Source: Flavisolibacter sp.
GTDB lineage: Bacteria > Bacteroidota > Bacteroidia > Chitinophagales > Chitinophagaceae
Direction of reading: 5' to 3'
NCBI GenBank assembly: GCA_013695175.1
Contig: JACDAZ010000058.1
Coordinates: 1-5,917, forward strand
DNA length: 5,917 bases
The stretch's first letter is position 1, and every line of letters starts with the position of its first letter. The notes beneath the pieces are model-generated. The model had not been told where the DNA came from. It did not search any database and saw only the letters and a program-made list of their open reading frames with translations. The translations under genes and the position numbers were made by a program. This document shows positions 1 through 5,813 of the stretch, piece after piece.

Positions 1-2
1 GA

Positions 3-959
3 ATTTAATCTTTGAAAATTGTTTAACCGTGCGCTTGGAATATTGACGCTCGGCGGTGATTTAATAGCCGGATTTACAAATGGTAAAGGATCAACGGCTC
101 CACCCATTGTATATATGCCAAAGTGAAGGTGAGGTGAAGTAGTAACAGCGTTACCCGTATTTCCCATTAAACCCAAAGTGTCACCCTTTTTTACTGTAGT
201 TCCAGATGTTACCAATTGTTGATCCAGGTGAGCATAATATAAATTTAAATTTTGATCTTTAGGACGCATCCACACCACTTTTCCACCCAGATTGTTTTCA
301 TTAACTCTTGTCACAACTCCATCAGCAGAAGCAACAACCGGAGTTCCCCTGGAAGCAAAAATATCAATGCCTTCGTGCTTCCTTGCGCCACCATCTCTTG
401 ATACACCCCAGAAACTTCCAATTCGTCCGCTGGAACCCGCTACAGGAAAGCCAAGTGAGGGGCCAACGCTAATGCTTAATGTATACTCGCCGCTGCTTAA
501 AAGTTCCGGTTGAAGGCGAATTAAAAGATTCCCGGACTCTGATACCTCATAAGTAAATTCTGCCTGAAGCGTATCCGCAGAGATTAAAAGGGAAGGAGGT
601 CGCCCTTCTCCTGCTTTCCATAGGTCAGCATATATTACAAAACCATTTGCAGGATTCTTTTCTAATTTGAAAAATAATTTCTCCCCGCGTTGAGCAGCAA
701 AACTCAAACCTGTTGCCCTGGGTTTATCATCAGCAAAGTATCCTTTCTGGCGATAAGGTAGCTTCACCGCCTGTGGCTGTGTCAATGCCTGCTCTGCCTG
801 CTGAAACCAAATACGACCCATAGCGGTTTCTGCAAGCCCAGCGTCTGATATTCTCTTGCCATATTGCTCATGATAATTCTTCTTACCAAAAAGGGTAGTA
901 CCTGTTTTACAGGAATATAAAAATACCAGTGCCGCAGTAACAACGATTAATCTTTTCAT
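3..959 (-). CDS. M23-family metallopeptidase lipoprotein, 3' end cut by window edge
   Basis: Zinc endopeptidase of the M23 (LytM/lysostaphin-like) family, expected to cut peptide cross-links of peptidoglycan in the cell envelope. 319 codons are visible with no stop before the left edge. Residues 1-17 form a lipoprotein signal (MKRLIVVTAALVFLYSC) with lipobox LYSC and acylated Cys17. The following residues (KTGTT) lack the acidic stretch used by some Bacteroidota as a surface-export signal, so a periplasm-facing position is inferred. Residues about 80-168 look like a beta-sandwich resembling the pre-peptidase PPC fold (my reading of the pattern). The peptidase domain spans about 175-300. H195 and D199 (HEGID) and H279 of HLH (277-279) match the zinc ligands; H244 (YYAHLD) and H277 match the catalytic histidines, so it should be active. 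It starts 72 bp after the helicase stop on the same strand with no convincing terminator between, so read-through is possible. The start is chosen because it gives the complete lipoprotein signal. Confidence 0.93.
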   Translation of the reverse strand, partial: MKRLIVVTAALVFLYSCKTGTTLFGKKNYHEQYGKRISDAGLAETAMGRIWFQQAEQALTQPQAVKLPYRQKGYFADDKPRATGLSFAAQRGEKLFFKLEKNPANGFVIYADLWKAGEGRPPSLLISADTLQAEFTYEVSESGNLLIRLQPELLSSGEYTLSISVGPSLGFPVAGSSGRIGSFWGVSRDGGARKHEGIDIFASRGTPVVASADGVVTRVNENNLGGKVVWMRPKDQNLNLYYAHLDQQLVTSGTTVKKGDTLGLMGNTGNAVTTSPHLHFGIYTMGGAVDPLPFVNPAIKSPPSVNIPSARLNNFQRLN

Positions 960-1031
960 AGCAAATATGTTCGTATTCAATTTTACAAACAGCACGCCAC
1001 GAAAATCTAAGATGTTCGGATTTTTAAAATG

Positions 1032-3515
1032 CTAATGAACCAGATTTTGCCTTTCCAGCCTTTTACGATAATTAACTGCTAACTTAATTTCAAAAAATGA
1101 AAAGTCTTTGCCTAATTTATTTTTAGCTGCAGTAATTCCCTCTGATAGAATCAAATTCATTTCCTTTAGAATTATTGCTATTTTTTCTTGTGAAATAAAT
1201 TGAAATGGATCTGCCAAACCATCAGCAACACATTGCACAATATGAGATTCAATTGTGCTAACAGCCAGATTCCTTTCCAATGCAATGTCCCTTACTGATT
1301 TGCCTTCCTGTAAAAGTTTATGTGTTGTAAGATGTGTTAGTTCCTTTATAGTTTTATCTTCTTTTGTTTTTCTTTGGCGCTTCGCAACTTTTTTTTCTAT
1401 TGAAGTTGAAAGATTATGCGCTTCGCAATATTGATTAATTACAGCAAGAAACTTATCTCCATATTTTTCAGTATTTACTTTCCCAAAACCCGATATTTTT
1501 AAAAGATCAATCTTTGTGCGGGGTAGGTAATTTGCCAATTCTACTAATGACCTTGTTGAAGCAACTAAATAAACCGGAATGTTTGACTGGTTACAAATTT
1601 CATTTCGTAAAGACCGGAGTTGTTGATGAAGCACCGGATGATCAACATCGGCATTGGTAGCTGTGGCAGAAGCGGCATAAGCATTAATGTGTAATTGTGG
1701 CGCAGTAAATTCTTTTTTGGATTTCAAAATCCTGGCAATAAAAAACCCTTCGGATAACGCCGTTATAGTATGATATTTAAATGCGGTTTGTACATAAAGC
1801 TGGCTAAAATTTTCATTAAACTCTTTAGCCAACACCTTGCTATCGGTAGCCACAACTAAACTTTTATATTCATTCCGCAGTTCCATCAATTCTTTTTTAA
1901 AATGAATTACAGCGGCCTTGATTTTTAATTGCAGTTCTTCATTTTGTTCCGGATAACTTTCCTCAGCAAACTTAGCTTGCATATAGTTTTTAAATTTGAC
2001 GGCAACGTTATCCAGTGTTGTAATTAAATTCTGTATTTTTTCCAGTGCAGGAAAAAGTTCTTCATTAAAAGCCTCTACGTTCTTGTTTGCATTTTTAATA
2101 ATAATTTTTATGTCATTAGCTATAAGGGAAAAATCAAAAACTTCTAATAGTATTTTCTGTTGGTATTGAATTTTGGCCTGTGTCAGCATTTGTTGTAGCC
2201 TTTCTTGCGCCATTTCATTTTCAGAAAACTGAACTACACGAAAATCATTAGCCAGCCTGTGCTTAGGAATACTGCTTAATAAAACAATTCCATCAAGATT
2301 TGTACATCGGCTAAGTGCAACGTACACCTGCCCGGGTGCAAAGGCAGCTCCCGCATCTATTATTACTTTATCAAACGTGAGTCCCTGGCTTTTGTGAATG
2401 GTTACTGCCCATGCCAGGCGCAGCGGAAATTGTGTAAATGATCCAATAACATCTTCATTAAGCTGTTGATTGGTTTTATTAAGGCTATAACGTATGTTTT
2501 CCCATTTTTCTTTTCTTACTTCTATCTCATCTTCATCGTCTTTCCCGCGAACAAAAATGGTTTCATTATCAAGCTTCGTTATTACAGCAATCTTTCCATT
2601 AAAATATTTTCGTTCTTTACCTGCATCATTTTTAATAAACATTATTCTGGCACCTGCTTTCAGTTCCAGCTGTTGGTCAGTCGGAAAATTTTTTTCTATA
2701 AAATCGCCATCAACCTTTGCTGAAAAGAAAAATGATTTTGTTGACAGATTTTCAATCCTGTTTTTATTAATAGCGTCAGCCTTGTAATTGTGTGTGGTAA
2801 GAATAATATGTTCATCGCTTTCAATAGAACCATGTGCAGGCTGCTGTAATCTTTCCAGGTCTTTTATTGCCTCTTCATCTAATTGATTATGCCTGACCTT
2901 ATTTAATAATTCCACAAACTTCTCATCCTGCTGCCGGTAGATTTTATCAAAAGCAATTTGAACAGGTGGAGATTGCTGCATTACCCGGCTATCAAAAAAA
3001 TAGTGGCTTCTGTAGTTGTTTGAAATCAGCCTCCACTCCTCATCTTTAACAACAGGTGAGAGCTGATACATATCTCCAATCATTACTACCTGCACACCAC
3101 CAAAAGGTTCCTGGTGACGAAAACGGTAATGGCGCAACATAACATCAATAGCATCCAAAACATCTGCCCTTACCATACTTATTTCATCAATTATTAAAAG
3201 TTCTAACTGACGAAAAACCTGGCGACGTTCATTATTAATTTTGAGCTTCCCAAAAAAATATACTGTTTCATTATAATTAAAAGGACCAAAAGGCAGTTGA
3301 AAAAATGAGTGAATGGTTGTTCCACCGGCATTTATTGCAGCGACACCGGTAGGGGCCACAACTGCCAGGTTTTTGTCACATACATTTTTAATATGCTTTA
3401 GAAAAGTAGTCTTTCCTGTTCCCGCTTTCCCTGTTATAAATACAGATGCATGGCTGCTGCAAACCATTGCCTCAGCTATTTGAAACATTTTATTATCGGT
3501 ATCCGGTTTAAACAT
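1032..3515 (-). CDS. Pif1/RecD-like superfamily 1 DNA helicase with HRDC and C-terminal HTH domains
   Basis: ATP-dependent DNA helicase, expected to unwind DNA 5'-3' in replication, repair or recombination (polarity is family knowledge). Visible motifs in the 827 residues: Walker A GKAGTGKT (29-36), motif Ia APTGVAAINAGGTTIHSFF (54-72), Walker B IIDEIS (108-113), motif III GDMYQLSPV (147-155), motif V TIHKSQGLTFD (372-382), and motif VI VYVALSR (398-404) with the arginine finger. All core motifs look intact. Residues about 436-600 form a charged, probably helical linker. Residues about 626-701 resemble an HRDC domain, ending in the ISGFGKVNTEKYG helix-hairpin-like segment. Residues about 722-815 resemble the helix-turn-helix module (HTH_40 type) found at the C-terminus of many RecQ proteins (SVRDIALERNLAVSTIESHI). 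The combination merges a Pif1 motor with RecQ-style accessory domains and recurs in Bacteroidota to my knowledge. The ATG gives full length and lies just ahead of the motor domain; M10 is an alternative start. Upstream there is only a weak, distant GAGG. Confidence 0.95.
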   Translation of the reverse strand: MFKPDTDNKMFQIAEAMVCSSHASVFITGKAGTGKTTFLKHIKNVCDKNLAVVAPTGVAAINAGGTTIHSFFQLPFGPFNYNETVYFFGKLKINNERRQVFRQLELLIIDEISMVRADVLDAIDVMLRHYRFRHQEPFGGVQVVMIGDMYQLSPVVKDEEWRLISNNYRSHYFFDSRVMQQSPPVQIAFDKIYRQQDEKFVELLNKVRHNQLDEEAIKDLERLQQPAHGSIESDEHIILTTHNYKADAINKNRIENLSTKSFFFSAKVDGDFIEKNFPTDQQLELKAGARIMFIKNDAGKERKYFNGKIAVITKLDNETIFVRGKDDEDEIEVRKEKWENIRYSLNKTNQQLNEDVIGSFTQFPLRLAWAVTIHKSQGLTFDKVIIDAGAAFAPGQVYVALSRCTNLDGIVLLSSIPKHRLANDFRVVQFSENEMAQERLQQMLTQAKIQYQQKILLEVFDFSLIANDIKIIIKNANKNVEAFNEELFPALEKIQNLITTLDNVAVKFKNYMQAKFAEESYPEQNEELQLKIKAAVIHFKKELMELRNEYKSLVVATDSKVLAKEFNENFSQLYVQTAFKYHTITALSEGFFIARILKSKKEFTAPQLHINAYAASATATNADVDHPVLHQQLRSLRNEICNQSNIPVYLVASTRSLVELANYLPRTKIDLLKISGFGKVNTEKYGDKFLAVINQYCEAHNLSTSIEKKVAKRQRKTKEDKTIKELTHLTTHKLLQEGKSVRDIALERNLAVSTIESHIVQCVADGLADPFQFISQEKIAIILKEMNLILSEGITAAKNKLGKDFSFFEIKLAVNYRKRLERQNLVH

Positions 3516-3542
3516 AATTAATAAAGCCTCAAGAAGTCATTG

Positions 3543-3571
3543 CAAACTATCTTAAAATTTTTATTAGCAAA
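3543..3571 (-). promoter_or_regulatory. Possible promoter of the helicase gene
   Basis: On the minus strand a TTTG (3571-3568) is followed after 18 bases by TAGTTTG (3549-3543). This resembles the Bacteroidota sigma consensus TTTG / TAnnTTTG with one base missing in the -7 box. It lies 28 bases before the helicase ATG and directly after the ssb terminator, which suits a separate transcription unit. The match is imperfect and the DNA is AT-rich, so chance is possible. Confidence 0.3.
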
Positions 3572-3572
3572 T

Positions 3573-3610
3573 AAAAAAAATGCCGGCAGCAACTTTTTCG
3601 CTCCCGGCAC
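3573..3610 (-). terminator. Rho-independent terminator after ssb
   Basis: On the minus strand a hairpin begins about 20 bases past the ssb stop. Arms 3604-3609 and 3581-3586 pair as TGCCGG/CCGGCA; after one mismatch, AGC (3588-3590) pairs with GCT (3600-3602) around a 9-base loop. Eight T follow directly (A run at 3573-3580 on the plus strand). There is no T run on the plus side, so it works for minus-strand transcription, ending ssb and isolating it from the helicase. Confidence 0.88.
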
Positions 3611-3629
3611 TTATACATAGGTACTTATA

Positions 3630-3974
3630 TTATTTTGATGCTTTATCTCCTAACATCAATACTTCTGAAACCTGAATTTCAGTAATATATTTTTTTACAC
3701 CCTCTTTATCGGTATAGCTTCTGTTTATAAGCTTCCCTTCAACAGCAACCTCTGACCCTTTAGCTAAAAATTTTTCAGCAATCTCTGCTACTTTACCCCA
3801 GGCAACCAGGTTATGCCATTGTGTTTCTGTTATTTTCTCACCTTTTGCGTTACGGTAGCTTTCATTTGTGGCTACACTAAAGCGGGCTAATTTTTTTCCT
3901 GATTCCATTGTTTTTACATCTGGATTACCACCTAAATTTCCAATCAGTTGAACCTTGTTTTTTAATGCGTACAT
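3630..3974 (-). CDS. ssb: Single-stranded DNA-binding protein, short form
   Basis: Binds and protects single-stranded DNA during replication, repair and recombination. The 114 residues are almost entirely one OB fold: NKVQLIGNLGGNPDV (6-20), RFSVATNESY (31-40), then TQWHNLVAWGKVAEIAEKFL (51-70), KGSEVAVEGKL (72-82) and a final strand with YITEIQVSEVLML (96-108). W53 corresponds to the DNA-stacking Trp54 of the E. coli protein, and Y40 and Y87 sit where E. coli has Trp40 and Trp88. The protein stops at GDKASK, so it lacks the glycine/proline-rich linker and the acidic DDxPF-type tip that most bacterial SSBs use to recruit partner proteins. It may therefore be a second, specialised SSB or one with altered partner binding; the sequence alone cannot say whether a tailed copy exists elsewhere. 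It is divergent from the zinc-ribbon gene and ended by a strong terminator. No clear Shine-Dalgarno is seen; the ATG is the only in-frame start ahead of the OB fold. Confidence 0.95.
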   Translation of the reverse strand: MYALKNKVQLIGNLGGNPDVKTMESGKKLARFSVATNESYRNAKGEKITETQWHNLVAWGKVAEIAEKFLAKGSEVAVEGKLINRSYTDKEGVKKYITEIQVSEVLMLGDKASK

Positions 3975-4059
3975 GACTTACGTTTTAAATGTTTTAAAAA
4001 ATGATTTATTCCAGTCTGCCGGTGGCGCCTTGCCGGTGACAGAACAAAGATGCTATTCC

Positions 4060-4081
4060 AAAAAACCGATAGTCGGCTTTT
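4060..4081. promoter_or_regulatory. Terminator-like hairpin in the ssb/zinc-ribbon divergent region
   Basis: CCGA (4066-4069) and TCGG (4073-4076) enclose a 3-base loop. Six A precede the stem and CTTTT follows, so the arms extend by A/T pairs. On the minus strand it reads GCCGACTATCGG followed by six T, a compact intrinsic-terminator shape about 90 bases ahead of the ssb start. It could attenuate ssb transcription or stop antisense transcripts. The shape is seen directly; the role is inferred. Confidence 0.4.
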
Positions 4082-4094
4082 AAACCTTTATATG

Positions 4095-4120
4095 CGGATA
4101 TATCCGTTTGTAAACGTTTG
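4095..4120. promoter_or_regulatory. Cluster of palindromes, candidate operator
   Basis: Three overlapping dyads occur in 26 bases: CGGATATATCCG (4095-4106, perfect), CGTTT-GT-AAACG (4105-4116) and AAACGTTT (4112-4119, perfect). CGTTTG also repeats directly at 4105 and 4115, a 10-base period close to one helical turn. The cluster lies just upstream of the zinc-ribbon gene and overlaps its candidate -33 box, a typical operator position. No regulator can be named. Confidence 0.4.
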
Positions 4121-4135
4121 CACGTATTATTTTTT
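4107..4135 (+). promoter_or_regulatory. Possible promoter of the zinc-ribbon gene
   Basis: TTTG (4107-4110) is followed after 17 bases by TATTTTTT (4128-4135), matching TAnnTTTG at all but the last base. Transcription would begin shortly before the ATG at 4154. The spacing is slightly short and the region is AT-rich, so this is tentative. Confidence 0.3.
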
Positions 4136-4153
4136 ATTGTATATTGCCTTAAT

Positions 4154-4525
4154 ATGGGCGAAACAGAAGCTAAAGTTTGCCTGAGTTGTGGCAAAAATTT
4201 AAAAGGGAGAAGTGATAAAAAATTTTGTGATGACTATTGTAGAAATAATTATAATAATCTCCTAAAGGCAGATACTAATAATTACGTAAGAAATATTAAT
4301 AACAGTCTACGTAAAAACAGGAGAATATTGGAAGACATATTGCCGGCTAAAGAAGAAATGGCAAAAACAACAAAAGATAAATTATTGATGCAGGGATTCC
4401 TATTCAAATATTTTACACACACTTATACCAATAAAAAGGGAAATACTTACTTCTTTAATTATGAATACGGTTATCTGCCATTGGAAAATGACTGGTATTT
4501 AATTGTAAAACGTAAAGAAGAATAA
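4154..4525 (+). CDS. Small zinc-ribbon protein of unknown function
   Basis: A 123-residue protein I cannot assign to a named function. The N-terminus holds a likely structural zinc site: C9 and C12 (CLSC), then C25 and C29 (FCDDYC), spaced CxxC-12-CxxxC. This resembles the zinc ribbons that begin many small DNA- or RNA-associated proteins. Residues about 30-75 are basic and asparagine-rich and probably helical. The C-terminal half (about 82-119) is rich in aromatic residues with strand-like segments (FKYFTHTYTN, GNTYFFNYEYGYLPL, WYLIVKRK). No signal peptide or membrane segment is seen, so it should be cytoplasmic. The start is set at the ATG at 4154 (MGETEAK). The reading frame can be extended upstream to a TTG at 4118, but that would add a hydrophobic stretch lying inside the promoter region, so it is rejected. 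Divergent from ssb, possibly sharing control through the palindromes between them. Confidence 0.8.
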   Translation: MGETEAKVCLSCGKNLKGRSDKKFCDDYCRNNYNNLLKADTNNYVRNINNSLRKNRRILEDILPAKEEMAKTTKDKLLMQGFLFKYFTHTYTNKKGNTYFFNYEYGYLPLENDWYLIVKRKEE

Positions 4526-4580
4526 GATTCAGGTAATTTTAATTCAGCAGTCTCCTCTGTTTGATGGTATTTTTACAGCC

Positions 4581-4949
4581 ATGTCAAAACCTGTTATTTG
4601 TATTGGCGCCGCTCATATTGATGAATTGTTTCACGCTTCCCGTAAAGTTCTTTTAGCTACCACCTCTGATGCTACTATTACAAAAACAGCCGGGGGTGTA
4701 AGCAGAAATATTGCTCACCAATTGGCAATTTTGGATGTCCCTGTACACTTAATAAGTGTATTTGGTGATGATAGTGATGGTCATTGGATAAAAAGAAATT
4801 TGTACTGTTATTTATTATGCCCGTATAAAAACGATTCCTCAAACTATTTCAGGCTAGACAGCATAATGGATTTTAAATTGCATAAGGTAGTATTTCTTGG
4901 ACCATATCTTTCTTCTGCAGAAAATATAATAATTGCAATATTGATCTAA
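4581..4949 (+). pseudogene. Truncated PfkB-family sugar/nucleoside kinase remnant
   Basis: Residues 1-73 of the 122-residue frame are a convincing PfkB (ribokinase-like) N-terminus: VICIGAAHIDELFHAS (5-20), an ATITKTAGGVSRNIAHQLA segment (31-49) with the Gly-Gly and Asn of the first PfkB signature, and HLISVFGDDSDGHWI (56-70). The start resembles pseudouridine kinase-type members (GAAHID, then the TxxGGVxRNIA block), but the substrate cannot be fixed. Family members are normally about 290-330 residues. Here, after KRN at 71-73, the sequence changes to LYCYLLCPYKND and never shows the rest of the sugar site, the GAGD catalytic motif or the ATP site. The protein cannot be a working kinase. The ATG is the natural family start, 55 bp after the zinc-ribbon stop. 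The break at about 4799 suggests a deletion or insertion junction; the 50 residues after it have no recognisable family. A sequencing error alone would not explain it, since no kinase sequence resumes in any frame downstream. Confidence 0.75.
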
Positions 4950-5162
4950 GTATTCTAAAAATTCGGCGAGAAATATTAATGAAGAGTTTTTTGGATTATT
5001 GTTTTTGAAGCAAAAACACAAACCCGCTAAATTCTTACAATTAAAAGGAATTAATAAGGATTTGAATTTTTGAATAATCAACCTTGCGGCACTTTAGTTG
5101 ATAAAGCAGTTTTTCGTGTCTTTAAAGATTCTAATGGTATTTTTAGAATTTCAAAAAAATAA
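4945..5162 (+). pseudogene. Probable decayed coding fragments of unknown origin
   Basis: Two short open stretches with protein-like composition lie after the kinase remnant. Fragment A (4945-5073) has 42 codons, including SARNINEEFFGLLFLKQK. Fragment B (5058-5162) has 34 codons, including NNQPCGTLVDKAVFRVFK, and ends in FRISKK-stop. A lies one frame off from the kinase frame and B is back in it. They overlap at 5058-5073, so single-base shifts near 4945 and 5065 would join kinase-frame tail, A and B into one reading frame ending at 5162. Neither fragment has a good start codon and I do not recognise the family. This may be the 3' part of a foreign gene fused to the kinase stub, or chance open frames in AT-rich DNA. 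From 5163 to 5252 I see only AT-rich leader sequence of the next gene. Confidence 0.3.
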
Positions 5163-5252
5163 TTAACTATTTTATAATGCATAATCATATTCTTCCCCTG
5201 CTCTTTCTGGTGGTTAGATTTTTTTTTTTACTTTTAACAAAATAATTTAAAT

Positions 5253-5579
5253 ATGAGAATTAAAACAAACCTGGTTGCTTTGGCATTTCTGTTTGCATTA
5301 ACCACCAGCACTGCCGCCGCAAGTAATGCTATCGCTGTAAACAACCCAGAAAAAGTCGAATTAACCGCTGAACAACAAGCCCGAATTGATGCCCTTAAAA
5401 GAAGGGTTGTAGAAATTAAAGGAATTGACAGGTCAAAACTTACAAAGCAAGAGCGTAAAGATTTACGTGCAGAATTAAAAGAAATGAATAAAGAAGCAAA
5501 AGCAATCCAGGGAAGAGGTGTTTATCTTTCTGTAGGTGCTATTATCATTGTCATTTTATTGCTGATTCTTCTTCTTTGA
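5253..5579 (+). CDS. Small secreted protein with C-terminal membrane segment
   Basis: A 108-residue protein of unknown function. Residues 1-23 are a signal peptide: basic MRIK, hydrophobic LVALAFLFAL, and an AAA cleavage region before SNA. Residues about 35-86 are highly charged and helix-forming (ELTAEQQARIDALKRR, then KLTKQERKDLRAELKEMN), perhaps a coiled coil or a surface that binds partners. Residues 90-108 (VYLSVGAIIIVILLLILLL) form a membrane segment that ends the protein with no tail. The predicted state is a small inner-membrane protein with its charged helix in the periplasm. To my knowledge similar proteins with the same GRGVYxSVGAIII ending are common as uncharacterised genes in Bacteroidota. 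The ATG follows an A/T-rich leader without a Shine-Dalgarno, and a run of 11 T lies at 5219-5229. A terminator follows 30 bases past the stop, so it is probably a single-gene unit. Confidence 0.85.
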   Translation: MRIKTNLVALAFLFALTTSTAAASNAIAVNNPEKVELTAEQQARIDALKRRVVEIKGIDRSKLTKQERKDLRAELKEMNKEAKAIQGRGVYLSVGAIIIVILLLILLL

Positions 5580-5609
5580 TCTAAAGAATTAAAAATTTCT
5601 GCAATTAAA

Positions 5610-5642
5610 AAACCCTCAAAAATTTTGAGGGTTTAGTTTTTT
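5610..5642. terminator. Bidirectional rho-independent terminator
   Basis: AAACCCTC (5610-5617) and GAGGGTTT (5627-5634) form a perfect stem that can be extended by four A/T pairs around the loop. On the plus strand AG then six T (5637-5642) follow; on the minus strand six T (A run 5607-5612) overlap the stem base. It lies between the convergent 108-residue gene and tRNA-Phe and should end transcription from both. Confidence 0.9.
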
Positions 5643-5645
5643 CGG

Positions 5646-5718
5646 TGGTGTGGGCCGGGATCGAACCGGCGACACAAGGATTTTCAGTCCTTTGCTCTAC
5701 CGACTGAGCTACCGCACC
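5646..5718 (-). tRNA. tRNA-Phe (anticodon GAA)
   Basis: A complete 73-base cloverleaf. The acceptor arm is GGTGCGG/CCACACC, the D stem GCTC/GAGC, the anticodon stem AAGGA/TCCTT with loop CTGAAAA (anticodon GAA at 5685-5683), the variable loop GTGTC, the T stem GCCGG/CCGGC with loop TTCGATC, and the discriminator A73. The next bases are CCG, so the 3' CCA is not encoded exactly and must be completed by the CCA-adding enzyme. One acceptor pair, C5-A68, is mismatched; all other stems are fully paired. Inserts phenylalanine at UUU/UUC codons. Confidence 0.97.
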
Positions 5719-5772
5719 TCCTAACTTTTGAAGCGAATTTCAATATTTTTTTCAAAATTCAGATTCGGGCAG

Positions 5773-5780
5773 CAAAAATA
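5773..5780 (-). promoter_or_regulatory. Candidate -7 box of the tRNA-Phe promoter
   Basis: On the minus strand these bases read TATTTTTG, an exact match to the Bacteroidota -7 consensus TAnnTTTG, 54 bases ahead of the tRNA. No clear TTTG -33 box is found at the expected 19-base distance; only T-rich sequence lies there. Position and orientation fit the tRNA, but AT-rich DNA gives such matches by chance. Confidence 0.4.
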
Positions 5781-5813
5781 AGAACAAAGAGGTAAAAAAG
5801 GTAAAAGAAAAAT

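Noticed and set aside
292..513. Plus-strand open frame of 73 codons
   Set aside because: Lies antisense to the M23 catalytic domain, whose minus-strand frame has clear motifs.
962..989. TTTG / CATATTTG as a promoter of the M23 gene on the minus strand
   Set aside because: The spacer is only 16 bases, the -7 box lacks its first T, and the transcript would start at or after the start codon.
1002..1024. AAAATC...GATTTT inverted repeat after the helicase stop as a terminator
   Set aside because: Only six AT-rich pairs around an 11-base loop with no T run; too weak to call.
2466..2787. Two overlapping plus-strand open frames rich in Phe and Ser
   Set aside because: Antisense to the helicase; composition is that expected of a reversed Lys/Glu-rich gene.
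4118..4153. Upstream TTG start of the zinc-ribbon gene
   Set aside because: Would add a hydrophobic 12-residue stretch encoded by the probable promoter; the ATG at 4154 directly precedes the zinc site.
4006..4194. Minus-strand open frame of 62 codons
   Set aside because: Runs through the divergent promoter region and the start of the zinc-ribbon gene; no motif and no reason to be coding.
4854..5081. Minus-strand open frame of 75 codons rich in Cys, Phe and Tyr
   Set aside because: Low-complexity product with no recognisable features, in an AT-rich decayed region; chance is more likely.
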